Numbered from the stretch's first letter, positions 16,308 through 25,287 are shown. The stretch: 64,000 bases of DNA from Bacillota bacterium (GCA_023388055.1 JAEWGW010000012.1:1-64000); one strand, 5' to 3'. Notes: generated from the letters alone by a model not told the origin. Translations and numbers: made by a program.

Positions 16308-17138
16308 ATGACTTCCCCCGCCCCCGCCGAAATTCTGAGTTTGCCCTCCACTCCGCTGCCTTTTTATTTGGAGAGCGGCATTTCCCTCTATAACCCCGGG
16401 GATCAGCATCCCAACCGCCGCAGCTTGGGCGTGTATGACCTCATTGTTGTCACGGAAGGCGCACTGCTGATGGGAGAGGAGGACCGGGAATGGATGGTGG
16501 AGCCGGGTCAGATGCTGCTGCTGCATCCGCAACGCTTCCATTATTCCAGGGGGCCGTGCCAGGTGGAAACCCGGTTCCACTGGCTGCACTTCGGCACAAC
16601 CCGTCTCTCCGGCGACCTGCTCCGCCAGCCTTATGAAATCCATCTCCCCCAATATTGGACCCTGCCTTCGCCTGCAGGCATTGTTCAGCTGTTGGAGGGA
16701 CTGCTGCAGCTCTCCGCCGCTCCCCGGTCCGGGGCGTTCTGGCAGGAGCAGACGCTGTTTCTGGAGCTGTTGAAGCAGCTGGACGAATCCCGCTTCCAAC
16801 GGGAGGGTTCCCAGGCGCTGGCTGTGGCCGAAGCTACAGAGGCCTTCATCCGCGCCCGCTACCAGGAGCCGCTTACCAACGGACGGCTGGAGGAGGAGCT
16901 GCATTATCATCACAATTATCTGGCGCGCTGCCTGAAGGAAATTAGGGGAATCACGCCGATGGAATATGTGATGCAGTACCGTCTGGAGCAAGCTCGGCTG
17001 CTTCTGCTCAAAACCGACTGGTCCATGGCCCGCATTGCGGAGGAGGTAGGCTTCGTCTACGCCTCCTACTTCTCCCGCTGCTTCACCGCCCGCAACGGCA
17101 TCACCCCGCTGCAGTACCGCAAACAATACTCACAATAA
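16308..17138 (+). CDS. AraC-family regulator next to the GH127 gene
   Basis: 276 residues. An N-terminal cupin-like sensor (about 10-150; YDLIVVTEGALLMGEEDREWMVEPGQMLLLHP) precedes a double helix-turn-helix at about 175-273, ending in the AraC signature IAEEVGFVYASYFSRCFTARNGITPLQYRK. AAGGAG at 16293-16298 decides the ATG at 16308. It faces away from the beta-L-arabinofuranosidase gene across a 150-bp divergent promoter region and probably controls it in response to an arabinose-containing sugar. Confidence 0.9.
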   Translation: MTSPAPAEILSLPSTPLPFYLESGISLYNPGDQHPNRRSLGVYDLIVVTEGALLMGEEDREWMVEPGQMLLLHPQRFHYSRGPCQVETRFHWLHFGTTRLSGDLLRQPYEIHLPQYWTLPSPAGIVQLLEGLLQLSAAPRSGAFWQEQTLFLELLKQLDESRFQREGSQALAVAEATEAFIRARYQEPLTNGRLEEELHYHHNYLARCLKEIRGITPMEYVMQYRLEQARLLLLKTDWSMARIAEEVGFVYASYFSRCFTARNGITPLQYRKQYSQ

Positions 17139-17191
17139 CATTAGGCTGTTCACTGCCGGGAGTTCAGTTGGCGGAGGGGCCGTTAGACCAG

Positions 17192-17308
17192 TATGGACGG
17201 GACGTCCCAATACGGGTGGAACGTCGCATTTATGGACGGGACGTCCCAATACGGACGGAACGTAGCACTTATGGATGGGACGCCGCACTACGGATGGAAC
17301 GCCGCAAG
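17192..17308. repeat. 39-bp tandem repeat, three copies
   Basis: TATGGACGGGACGTCCCAAT begins copies at 17192 and 17231, and a diverged copy starts at 17270. Each unit is itself two similar halves (GGACGGGACGT and GG(A/T)GGAACGT). It lies in the gene-free interval 17139-17895, which holds three unrelated repeat families and a terminator. Confidence 0.75.
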
Positions 17309-17334
17309 GTGTTCAACTGCCGGAATTTTCCAGC

Positions 17335-17518
17335 CAACGGACTGACGATCCGTTATTTGGGCGTTTTGCGTCTTTTGCTGCGTTTCGCGGACTGAGGAGA
17401 CGCTATTTTCCGGTTGGGTCTTCGCGCCCCCCACTTTTGCAGCAAATAAGGGCTCTGCTGTCCGTTGAAAAGCAAAAACACCGGTTTTGCCCTCAATAGC
17501 GGATCCAGGGTCCGTTGA
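17335..17518. repeat. Intergenic array B: four ~25-bp motifs, two direct then two inverted
   Basis: CAACGGACTG...CCGTTATTTG lies at 17335-17359 and a diverged copy at 17385-17409. Inverted copies (CAAATAAGG...GTCCGTTGA and CAATAGCGG...GTCCGTTGA) are at 17443-17468 and 17494-17518. Start-to-start spacing is 50, 58 and 51 bp, matching array A (50, 57, 50). Confidence 0.8.
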
Positions 17519-17549
17519 GTACCCTCGCACCTAGTCCGGCGACATCGGT

Positions 17550-17653
17550 TAGGCGAGATGGGGAACGTGACGGCATAGGTAGGCAGGATGAGGAACGAGA
17601 CGGCATAGGTTAGGCGGGATGGGGAACGTGACGGCATAGGTAGGCGGGGTGGG
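17550..17653. repeat. 30-bp tandem repeat, three copies plus a partial
   Basis: TAGGCGGGATGGGGAACGTG-type units start at 17550, 17580, 17611 and 17641. Each contains GACGGCATAGG. No open frame of interest crosses it. Confidence 0.75.
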
Positions 17654-17716
17654 CATTGATAGAATGGGGAGAGGCGGCGGGACGGATTAGCCGGCGCCAG
17701 CAAATGAGTTCACCTC

Positions 17717-17754
17717 AATAAAAAAACCGCCAGGGAGACATTCGCCTAACGGTT
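17717..17754 (-). terminator. Intrinsic terminator downstream of the XRE gene
   Basis: On the minus strand AACCGTTAGG pairs with CCTGGCGGTT (10 bp with two G-U) and a T run follows. It lies about 140 bp past the XRE stop; 17755-17895 shows nothing else. Confidence 0.7.
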
Positions 17755-17895
17755 GACGCGGTGTAACACTATTCGTCTTCACGCTGGAAGCCTTGGAGAA
17801 CCCGCTGCGGGTGCAGCTTGTCCGACAGAGAAACCAATTCGCTTCACTCGGCCATCTCACCGGCTATTCCGACGGTACCTTCGCAATTTTCCCGG

Positions 17896-18819
17896 TCACT
17901 TCACCTGTCCTTCTATCACTTCAGCTGCTCCTTCGGCCCCTTCCTCAGCTCCTTCGCTCACTCCACCTGCTCCTTCGGCCTCTTCCTCAGCTCCTCCGGT
18001 TCCGGCTGCTCCTCCGGCTCCCCCGTTCCGGTCCGGCATCTCCCCGGCCGGCCCGGTGTACGACACTGGCCCCATGGCGGTGATGCCGCCGCCCACATTG
18101 GCGCATTCCACATGGCCCATCGCGCTTACGCTGCCGCCCACTTCGCCGCAGGTCATATTGCACCCGGCCCCCGCATCACCGCTTACGTTGCCGCAGCGGA
18201 CATCCTGGCCGGCGGAAACACTGCCATCCACGTCCGAGCACTGCACGTCCCGTCCCGCTCCGGCATCCCCCTGCACGTTGAAGCACAATACATCCCGTCC
18301 GGCGTTGGCTCCACCCCCCACTTCGCCGCAACGGATATCCCGTCCTGCATGAACATTGCCTTCCACATCGCCGCACTCTACGGATACCCGGCTGTCCACA
18401 TTCAGCGCCGCTCCTTCATAACGGAACACCATCTTAGGCGCCTCCGCGTCATCGGACTGAAGCAGTGTCCTCCCTTTATACAGCACCACCCGAAGGCTGC
18501 CGTCGTCCTGCCAGGGCAGCTCCTGCGGGATGATCCCTGTTGAAGCAGTAACAGCCCCCGCCGCCTGAAGCTCCTGCTTCTTCTCCACCACCGGTTCCGG
18601 CTTCTCCAATCCGAACAGCCGGTCCACCGATACCTGAAAAATTTCCGCCAAACGGGGCAGCAGCTGGATGTCCGGACTGGACTGGAAATTCTCCCATTTG
18701 CTCACCGCCTGAAAGGTCAACCCCAGCCGGTCGGCCAGCGCCTCCTGAGTTAATCCCGACTGCTTCCGGAGACTGCAAATATTCATCGCCAAATTCTGAA
18801 GATGTCCTGTCTCACCCAC
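17896..18819 (-). CDS. XRE-family protein with seven 15-residue cysteine repeats
   Basis: About 307 residues. Residues 11-70 form a Cro/CI-type helix-turn-helix (SLRKQSGLTQEALADRLGLTFQAVSKWENFQSSP). After a linker, about residues 145-250 hold seven consecutive 15-residue units, each starting with Cys: CGDVEGNVHAGRDIR, CGEVGGGANAGRDVL, CFNVQGDAGAGRDVQ, and so on, with Val at position 4 and Gly at 6. This regular pattern suggests a beta-solenoid with a stacked cysteine ladder. The tail is Gly/Ala/Glu-rich and low complexity. GTG at 18819 is chosen because GGAAGGAGG lies 7 bases upstream. The function is unknown; the cysteines might bind metal or sense redox state, or the solenoid might polymerise. 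Confidence 0.85.
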   Translation of the reverse strand: MGETGHLQNLAMNICSLRKQSGLTQEALADRLGLTFQAVSKWENFQSSPDIQLLPRLAEIFQVSVDRLFGLEKPEPVVEKKQELQAAGAVTASTGIIPQELPWQDDGSLRVVLYKGRTLLQSDDAEAPKMVFRYEGAALNVDSRVSVECGDVEGNVHAGRDIRCGEVGGGANAGRDVLCFNVQGDAGAGRDVQCSDVDGSVSAGQDVRCGNVSGDAGAGCNMTCGEVGGSVSAMGHVECANVGGGITAMGPVSYTGPAGEMPDRNGGAGGAAGTGGAEEEAEGAGGVSEGAEEGAEGAAEVIEGQVK

Positions 18820-18962
18820 ATGGACTCCTCCTTCCAAAAGATACAGCCATTATAGCCTGCACGACCCGGGCGGCGTAATAACCTGTCCGTTGAGAATGAT
18901 AGACTGTACTCAACCGGCAGTTGAATGCCCTTGTTTTCTTATCTGCACCCCTCTACCGCTCC

Positions 18963-20039
18963 TCACTCCGCCAATCCCTGTCCCTCCAGCAAAGCCAACA
19001 GCCGCGCTCTGTGCTTCTCTACCTGCCCCAGCCGGGCAGCCGTATCCGGGATCTGCCGCAGCAGCATGGAGGCGTCATCCACTCCATCCCGGTACCGGCC
19101 GAGAAAATGCAGGAACACATCCAGGCTGCGCAGCTGCATCAGCTCCGGGATGGCATGGCGCTCCGCCGCCGAAAGCGTGCGCGCCCCGGCAAAGCCACGC
19201 CAGAATGCCCCCAGGCTAACCCAGGCCCGGGCTTCCGCCTGCTCATCCACACCGGCCTCCGGCAGCAGCCCCCATAGACAAACCGCAGGCTCCATGGCTT
19301 TCAGGTCCCGGGTGACAAACTCAAAATCCAGCAGTGCAGCAATCTCTCCCGACAGCGTCACCAACGCATTGGAGGCATTCAAATCCCCATGAATCAGCTG
19401 ATGCGGCAAGGCCGCCAGCTTGTCCAATACGGGAGTTATCCTTCCCAATTGGCAGCCCAGCACATCAAGCGCTTCCATACAACCGGCAAACTCATCCGCA
19501 GGCTCCCCGCAAAAGCGAATTACCTCATCCAGCGGGCAGGAGGGATGCGCCGATGCCAGGGCATAATATGGCGGATATGCTGGCAGCTCCAGCCCTGCTT
19601 CCCTCCTGGCGCCCTCCCGCTCTACCCGCTCCAGAGCCTTGGACAACCTGCCTGCCGCCCTGCCGAAGGCCTCTGCCTGCGCAGGCTGGCCAAAATCCGG
19701 CCCCACTCCGTCCAGGTACCGGAACATGGCGGCCAGCTTGCCGTTCCCCAACCGGATAAGACCCGCTCCGGCCGCCCCCACCTCAGGCTGCGGGATCCCA
19801 AAGGGCAGCCCCGGCGTAAGCCGTCCCAATGCCGTCAGGAGCTGGTGCTCGAAGGCCGCTTTTTCCCAATCCTCATGGGTATTGTATAACCGGAGCATAA
19901 ACCTTTTGCCTGCACATGTCAGAAGCCGGGTTGTATTGTTGGTGCCTCCCCCGCAAGCCTCCAGACGGTAATCCGCCGTTCCGCAGAAACGCAGCGCCGC
20001 CTCATGGGCCAGCCTTTCTTCTTCAATCTGATCCAACAT
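18963..20039 (-). CDS. Phosphotransferase of the aminoglycoside/choline-kinase fold
   Basis: 358 residues. An N-lobe with TNNTTRLLTCAGKRFMLRLY carries the ATP-binding lysine equivalent. The catalytic loop is LIHGDLNASNAL and the metal-binding aspartate is in ALLDFEF. These are the hallmarks of the APH family, which includes antibiotic kinases, homoserine kinase-like and CotS/YtmP-like proteins, so resistance should not be assumed. ATG at 20039 follows AAGGAGG at good spacing; a longer frame to 20072 is not needed. It is divergent from the aldo/keto reductase gene. Confidence 0.85.
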   Translation of the reverse strand: MLDQIEEERLAHEAALRFCGTADYRLEACGGGTNNTTRLLTCAGKRFMLRLYNTHEDWEKAAFEHQLLTALGRLTPGLPFGIPQPEVGAAGAGLIRLGNGKLAAMFRYLDGVGPDFGQPAQAEAFGRAAGRLSKALERVEREGARREAGLELPAYPPYYALASAHPSCPLDEVIRFCGEPADEFAGCMEALDVLGCQLGRITPVLDKLAALPHQLIHGDLNASNALVTLSGEIAALLDFEFVTRDLKAMEPAVCLWGLLPEAGVDEQAEARAWVSLGAFWRGFAGARTLSAAERHAIPELMQLRSLDVFLHFLGRYRDGVDDASMLLRQIPDTAARLGQVEKHRARLLALLEGQGLAE

Positions 20040-20236
20040 GATGTCCTCCTTACATAAAGGTAAGCAAGGCAACCTTTTTTCAGTCCTTTTCCTGCCCTTC
20101 CCTTTTGTTTATAATAGCCTCGTACCCCATTCATCTGCAATCCATGAGTATGATCCAACAAAAGATGCTGACGAAGCCGGTTTTTTGGACAGGCCACCAA
20201 GTGGCACAAACTCGAAACGTGTAGGAGGATACTTGA

Positions 20237-21223
20237 ATGAACTATCAAGCGGCACCAGAACGGTACAGCTCGATGAAATACAACCGCTGTGGGCGCTCCG
20301 GCCTGAAGCTGCCCGCCATCTCCCTGGGATTGTGGCATAACTTCGGCGGTACGGACACCTTTGAGAACGGACGGGCGATGATCCGCAAGGCTTTTGACCT
20401 GGGCATCACCCATTTTGACCTGGCCAACAATTACGGGCCGCCTCCCGGCTCAGCGGAGCTGATGTTCGGCCAGCTGCTGAAGACGGATCTCGCCCCTTAC
20501 CGGGATGAGCTGATCATCTCCACCAAGGCCGGCTACCACATGTGGGAAGGCCCTTACGGCGACTGGGGCTCCCGCAAATATCTCCTGTCCAGCCTGGACC
20601 AAAGCTTGAAGCGGATGGGCCTGGACTACGTGGACATCTTCTATTCCCACCGTCCCGATCCCGAAACTCCTATCGAAGAAACCATGATGGCCCTGGACCA
20701 TGCTGTCCGTTCGGGCAAAGCGCTGTATGTGGGCATCTCCAACTACAGTGCGGAGCAAACCGCTGTAGCCGTTAAGGTTCTGAAGGAGCTGGGAACCCCG
20801 CTGTTGATCCACCAGCCCAAATATTCCATGCTGAACCGCTGGATCGAGAACGGTCTCCAGGACGTCCTGGAGGAAAATGGCGTAGGCAGCATCGCCTTCT
20901 GCCCGCTTGCCCAAGGTCTGCTCACCAACAAATATCTGGCCGGGGTTCCTACCGATTCCCGCGCCGCCCGCAACGGCTTCCTGAAGGAGCGGGACCTTAC
21001 CGAGGAAACCATCACCAAGGTGACCAAGCTGGTCCAAGTGGCGGCAGCCCGGGGACAATCCCTGGCCCAAATGGCATTGGTCTGGGCACTCCGCGGCGGC
21101 AGACTGACCTCCGCTCTTATTGGCGCCAGCCGCGTCAGCCAGATTGAGGAGAATGTGGCCGCCCTGTCCAACCCGGACTTCACCCAAGAGGAGCTTGACC
21201 TGATTGAGGAAATTCTGAAGTAA
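20237..21223 (+). CDS. Aldo/keto reductase, L-glyceraldehyde-3-phosphate reductase type
   Basis: 328 residues, closely resembling the YghZ/GprA branch of the AKR14-like family. FDLANNYGPPPGSAE gives the catalytic Asp and Tyr, STKAGYHMW the lysine, FYSHRPDPETP the histidine region, and ALIGASRVSQIEENV the NADPH phosphate loop. Members reduce L-glyceraldehyde 3-phosphate or methylglyoxal-type aldehydes with NADPH. AGGAGG precedes the ATG. It is monocistronic and ends at a bidirectional terminator shared with yunB. Confidence 0.9.
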   Translation: MNYQAAPERYSSMKYNRCGRSGLKLPAISLGLWHNFGGTDTFENGRAMIRKAFDLGITHFDLANNYGPPPGSAELMFGQLLKTDLAPYRDELIISTKAGYHMWEGPYGDWGSRKYLLSSLDQSLKRMGLDYVDIFYSHRPDPETPIEETMMALDHAVRSGKALYVGISNYSAEQTAVAVKVLKELGTPLLIHQPKYSMLNRWIENGLQDVLEENGVGSIAFCPLAQGLLTNKYLAGVPTDSRAARNGFLKERDLTEETITKVTKLVQVAAARGQSLAQMALVWALRGGRLTSALIGASRVSQIEENVAALSNPDFTQEELDLIEEILK

Positions 21224-21246
21224 GTCGCGTATCTTCCGCGCAAGCA

Positions 21247-21306
21247 GAAAAAAACACCGCCTTCGCCGCAAGGGAAACCTTCCCCCGGAAAAGACGGTGT
21301 TTTTCT
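21247..21306. terminator. Bidirectional terminator between the aldo/keto reductase gene and yunB
   Basis: AAAAACACCG pairs with CGGTGTTTTT, with an inner AAGG/CCTT stem. A and T runs on both sides serve the two convergent genes. Confidence 0.85.
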
Positions 21307-21317
21307 CTGTCTACCCC

Positions 21318-22073
21318 CTATTTCTCCTTGCTGTTCATGGGCAAACTGGACCCGGACTGCTCCTTCAGCTGGGGCAGGGACACGCTGGGAGGCAGCGCCG
21401 ACGATCCGCCCACAGGGTTGCCCTTGTTGTCCATATAATACATGGGGGTTCCGCCCACCACCAGCACGTAGGTTACCGGAATTTCCGTTTCCACCACCTC
21501 GGGTTTGGAATCGAAGGGGATGATAACGGACACCTCGGCAATAATGCGGATGTACACCTCCACCAGAATCATGTTGATACCGGCGTTTTCGTAGCGGGTA
21601 TTCAGTGAAACCTGGGCACTGCCCATAGGTACCAGCCGCACAGGCACCTTCGGGCCGAAGGAGGCCAAGAGCGCGCTGCCCATGGCCTGCCCCAAGGGGA
21701 TATGCTCCGGCATGGACTTCAGCTGAAGCAGCTGGTTCTGGACGGTGGACACGGTATCTGCAGTGATACGCATATGCTCGGCATAATTCAGCACGAAGCT
21801 GGAGACATTGCCATTATTGTCCCGCTGCCATTCAATCAGTTTGTCGTAGTTGGCCCCTTGGGACAAGCGGTCAGTAATAGCGCTGTTGATGGCCTGTGTG
21901 GCAATCTGCTTCACCCGCACCTTGGCCAGATTCATCAGAGGCGGCTTCAGGTTTTTTTCTACAAAAATAAAGGACTGCAGTGCAAAAGCCATCGTGATCA
22001 AAAGAAGGAGAAAAACCACCCGCCTCCGCCGTTTTCTCCTGGGGGGACGGCCGTAAAATCCGCGTTTTTGCAT
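21318..22073 (-). CDS. yunB: Sporulation protein YunB
   Basis: 251 residues. A basic N-terminus (RPPRRKRRRR) leads into one transmembrane helix at about residues 19-38. The conserved YunB region follows: VKQIATQAINSAI, GSALLASFGPKVPVRLVPMGSAQVSLNT and YENAGINMILVEVYIRI. In Bacillus subtilis the gene is transcribed in the mother cell and its loss impairs spore formation; the biochemical role is unknown. ATG at 22073 is chosen over a frame running to 22298 because GGAGG lies just upstream and the extra 75 residues overlap the AraC gene and look non-native. Confidence 0.92.
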   Translation of the reverse strand: MQKRGFYGRPPRRKRRRRVVFLLLLITMAFALQSFIFVEKNLKPPLMNLAKVRVKQIATQAINSAITDRLSQGANYDKLIEWQRDNNGNVSSFVLNYAEHMRITADTVSTVQNQLLQLKSMPEHIPLGQAMGSALLASFGPKVPVRLVPMGSAQVSLNTRYENAGINMILVEVYIRIIAEVSVIIPFDSKPEVVETEIPVTYVLVVGGTPMYYMDNKGNPVGGSSALPPSVSLPQLKEQSGSSLPMNSKEK

Positions 22074-22197
22074 AGGCTTGCCTCCTGCGGCTTGATCCGT
22101 CGAAGATCTGCCGGAACGGCCAACCCGTCCTGTGGGGGACGGCCGGTACACATTCTCGTATAAGCCTATGCGCGGAAACGGAAAATATTGCCCGGGG

Positions 22198-23073
22198 TTA
22201 CTCCTCTCCCTGCGCACTATGCGGATGGCCGGAGCGGTAAACGGAAGGGGAGAGTCCTTTGATTTTCTTGAAGCTTTTGCTGAAATGGAACTCGTCATAA
22301 TAGCCGCAGGCTGAAGCGATCCGCTTCAAGGGCTCATCGGTATGCTCCAGAAGCCGCAGGGCATGCTCATACCGGACCCGGTCCAGGTATTCCTTGGGCC
22401 CCACACCCAGCTCCTCCAGAAAACGCCGCCTCAGCTGGCGCAGGCTGATGCCGCATTCCGCCGCCACCTGGGAGAGCCGGATATCCGCATAATAGTGGGT
22501 CTCCAAATAACGTTTGGCCGCTTCCCAAGGCGGCGTTCCGCCAGCGTCATCGGTTCCCGCTCCCGGAGGAGTGCGCTCCTGCCCGCCGCGGCCTGCCCGT
22601 TGTCCGGAGATGGACCGGATCAGCCTCATGAGCAGGTTATTCGCCGCCGCTTCCCTGCCGTCATTGCCGGGGGCCCAAGCGGTCCGCAAGGCCTTGATCC
22701 TGGCCTCACAGTCCTCTTGGCCGGGACCCCGCAGAGTTTGGATCTCAGGGGTTTCCAACTCGGCCAGTTCCTTTGCCTCCCACACGCCATTCCGGTGGGT
22801 GACCGCAGCCGCCTGGAACAGGATCATGGTCATGTGAAGCGGGTTAGCCGTATCCGATTGCATCCACAGCTCACGCCCCGGACGCAGATACAGAAGGCTG
22901 CCTGGCCCCACAGCTATCTCCGGCCCGTCCAGGGTAAACCTGCCTGTTCCTTCATGCACCCAATAGATGCTGTGAAGATGGATACTCCTGCGTGTGTCCT
23001 GCCAGCCCGGCAGCGGGGGTTTGTCATAGATCAGCTCAATTTTGAGCATCAGCTCGGAAAAACGGATGGCCAT
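22198..23073 (-). CDS. AraC-family regulator next to the GH2 gene
   Basis: 291 residues. A cupin-like sensor (HSIYWVHEGTGRFTLDGPEIAVGPGSLLYLRPG) is followed by a double HTH from about residue 185 (LSQVAAECGISLRQLRRRFLEELGVGPKEYLDRVRYEHALRLL...IASACGYYDEFHFSKSFKKIKGLSPSVYR). AGGAGAG precedes the ATG. It is divergent from the beta-glucuronidase-type gene, its likely target, across 144 bp. Confidence 0.9.
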   Translation of the reverse strand: MAIRFSELMLKIELIYDKPPLPGWQDTRRSIHLHSIYWVHEGTGRFTLDGPEIAVGPGSLLYLRPGRELWMQSDTANPLHMTMILFQAAAVTHRNGVWEAKELAELETPEIQTLRGPGQEDCEARIKALRTAWAPGNDGREAAANNLLMRLIRSISGQRAGRGGQERTPPGAGTDDAGGTPPWEAAKRYLETHYYADIRLSQVAAECGISLRQLRRRFLEELGVGPKEYLDRVRYEHALRLLEHTDEPLKRIASACGYYDEFHFSKSFKKIKGLSPSVYRSGHPHSAQGEE

Positions 23074-23217
23074 CCTGTACTCTCCTGTCCGTATACCTGT
23101 TTTGTGCCCTATCCCAGTACCCTATCCCAATTGTACATGATCTCTGTCCCTTTTTTACATGGAGAATAAATACATCGGGTGATACGCTTTCAGTAGAAAC
23201 TAAAGGAGGCAAAATCA

Positions 23218-24936
23218 ATGAACCGCTCGTTTATGGATCATGCCGTACGGCAATGCAGAAATTTGGACGGACTGTGGGATTTCGCCACAGATCCGGAGAA
23301 TATCGGGCTTTCGCAGGAGTGGCAAAAGCAGTTTCCTGCAGACCACGGACAGATGTATGTACCGGCCTGCTGGAACAATGAGCTGGGACTGTACGATTAC
23401 CGGGGCGCCGCCTGGTACCGGACTCACGTGACCGTTCTGGAGGAGCAAAATCTACAGATCACCTTCCACGCTGTACAGGGATTTGCAGAAGTGTTTTGGG
23501 ATGGGGAGCAGGTGGCCGGGCACTTCGGAGGGTTTACCCCCTTCTCGTTTATCGCCTCCCATGCTGTCCCCGGTGTACATGAGCTGGTGATCCGCACCGA
23601 TAACCGGCTGGGTGAGGATACGATTCCTTACCATGTGGTAGACTGGTTCCACTACGGCGGCATTATCCGTCCTGTGGAGGTACAGGTGCTGCCTGATGTA
23701 TTTATTGAAGGGTTAAAGATGGACTACACCCAAGGGGAAGGCGGACAGCTGGAAACCTCCTGCAGGATAACCCTGCGTTCCTTGGGTGAGACGGCGCTGG
23801 TGCCGGTTTCCTTGACGCTGGAGGGCGAAACCATTGGGCAGCAAACGGTGGAGTTACCTGCCAACAGCTCGGTCAGCCTAAGCTTCCCCCATACGGTAAA
23901 GAATCCCCGTCTGTGGGACGTGGGCAAGCCGGAGCTGTATCTGATCGGCGCCTCGACGCCTGATGATGACCTGGCTGACCGCATCGGCTTCCGGTTCATC
24001 CGTGCGGCGGAGGGCAAGATTTATTTGAACGATAAGGAAGTCCGCTTCCAGGGGGTAAACCGCCATGAGGAGCATCCCGAATGGGGCTTCGCCTTCCCGC
24101 CCAAGCTGATGATGAAGGAAATTGGCATCCTGAAGGATCTGGGCTGCAATTCCGTCCGGGGCAGCCACTATCCCCAATCCCCTTATTGGATCGATCTGCT
24201 GGATGAGAACGGGCTGCTTTACTGGAGCGAAATTCCCATCTGGGGGGCACTGCTGCCGGTGCCGGTAATCGGCAATCCGGTGGTGGAGGAACGGGCCAAA
24301 ACCATGATCACCGAAATGATTCAACGGGATTTCCATCATCCTTGCATTCTGTTCTGGTCGGTTCACAACGAAATCGATACCCGCAGCCAGGAAGCGTATC
24401 ATTTAAGCCAGTCGTTATCGGGACTGGTGCGGGAGCTGGACCAAAGCCGTCTTGTGGCATATGCCACTATGCATCCTCTGGATGATATTGTGATGGGGTT
24501 CTTTGATGTGATCGGCATCAACTATTACCACGGCTGGTACAACGGCAGGGTGGAGCAGTTCGAGGATATGCTGCAGGGTTTCCACAAACAAGCCGCCTCC
24601 TTGGGCTGCGCCGGCAAACCGGTGCTGATGACGGAATTCGGGGGAGCCGGCATTCACGGGGATACCGGCTGGGAGCCGCGGCTGTTCAGTGAGGATTACC
24701 AGGCGGAGATTCTGGCAACGGCCTTGCGTATTTTCCGGACCGACCCCAAAATAAGCGGCACCTTCATCTGGCAATTCGCAGACATCCGGGGCGACCTGCG
24801 CAGCGAACGCGGCTTCTTCCGCGACCGGGCCAGAAGCTTCAATAATAAAGGCCTTCTGAACGAATACCGCAAGCCCAAGCTGGCTTACCGGGTGGTGCGG
24901 GATATTTACCGGGCAGACCGGTATCCGCTGTCGTGA
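23218..24936 (+). CDS. Glycoside hydrolase family 2, beta-glucuronidase type
   Basis: 572 residues with the full GH2 plan: sugar-binding jelly roll (about 12-175), immunoglobulin-like domain (about 180-275) and a TIM barrel opening with FQGVNRHEEHPEWGF. The acid/base glutamate is in FWSVHNEID and the nucleophile in VLMTEFGGAGIHG. The length and GVNRHEEHP resemble UidA-type enzymes, though a related activity such as beta-galacturonidase is possible. There is no signal peptide, so it acts in the cytoplasm. AAGGAGG sits 8 bases before the ATG. It stands alone with its divergent AraC regulator; no transporter adjoins it. Confidence 0.9.
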   Translation: MNRSFMDHAVRQCRNLDGLWDFATDPENIGLSQEWQKQFPADHGQMYVPACWNNELGLYDYRGAAWYRTHVTVLEEQNLQITFHAVQGFAEVFWDGEQVAGHFGGFTPFSFIASHAVPGVHELVIRTDNRLGEDTIPYHVVDWFHYGGIIRPVEVQVLPDVFIEGLKMDYTQGEGGQLETSCRITLRSLGETALVPVSLTLEGETIGQQTVELPANSSVSLSFPHTVKNPRLWDVGKPELYLIGASTPDDDLADRIGFRFIRAAEGKIYLNDKEVRFQGVNRHEEHPEWGFAFPPKLMMKEIGILKDLGCNSVRGSHYPQSPYWIDLLDENGLLYWSEIPIWGALLPVPVIGNPVVEERAKTMITEMIQRDFHHPCILFWSVHNEIDTRSQEAYHLSQSLSGLVRELDQSRLVAYATMHPLDDIVMGFFDVIGINYYHGWYNGRVEQFEDMLQGFHKQAASLGCAGKPVLMTEFGGAGIHGDTGWEPRLFSEDYQAEILATALRIFRTDPKISGTFIWQFADIRGDLRSERGFFRDRARSFNNKGLLNEYRKPKLAYRVVRDIYRADRYPLS

Positions 24937-25035
24937 GGGTTAGACCGGGTGGGGGATCTAAGGAGAGGGTACAACGTCTTAAAAAACCTGTGTTATAATC
25001 GCTTCAAAGGCTTGTTTGATCATGGAGCGTGATGA

Positions 25036-25287
25036 ATGTTGGAAGAACTGATGAAGCAGATCCTGCTTGAGATGCAGCAGCTTAAAGCTGAGGTGCAGGA
25101 AGTCAAATCCGAGGTGCGGGTGTTAAATGCCAAGGTAGACCGGATCGAGACGAAGCTGGATGCCACATTTAATCATGAAGCCAACAAAACAGAAGAGACC
25201 ACCGTGCTACATCGAAAAGTAAGATATATGAACAGACGGATTGCTGATGTGGAGCTGGAGTTTTACGGCCAGAAGGAGCAGCAGTAG
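25036..25287 (+). CDS. Small coiled-coil protein, 83 residues
   Basis: The sequence is one long heptad pattern (LEELMKQILLEMQQLKAEVQEVKSEVRVLNAKVDRIETKLD) with a basic end. Similar short proteins are common in Paenibacillus and Bacillus and have no assigned role. An extended -10 (TGTTATAAT, ending at 24999) lies upstream and a terminator directly downstream, so it is a complete single-gene unit. The ribosome site is weak (TGGAG). Confidence 0.8.
   Translation: MLEELMKQILLEMQQLKAEVQEVKSEVRVLNAKVDRIETKLDATFNHEANKTEETTVLHRKVRYMNRRIADVELEFYGQKEQQ

Noticed and set aside
16221..17126. A 301-residue minus-strand frame opposite the AraC gene
   Set aside because: Its sequence has no family features, and the plus-strand AraC protein in the same place is complete with a ribosome site.
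17753..18543. Long plus-strand open frames opposite the XRE gene
   Set aside because: They mirror the GC-rich repeat codons of the minus-strand gene, which has a ribosome site and a recognisable HTH domain.
18963..20039. Aminoglycoside resistance gene
   Set aside because: The kinase fold is shared by many metabolic and spore-related proteins; nothing in sequence or context points to antibiotics.
22074..22298. A 75-residue N-terminal extension of YunB
   Set aside because: It overlaps the end of the AraC gene and is unlike the family; ATG 22073 has GGAGG upstream.
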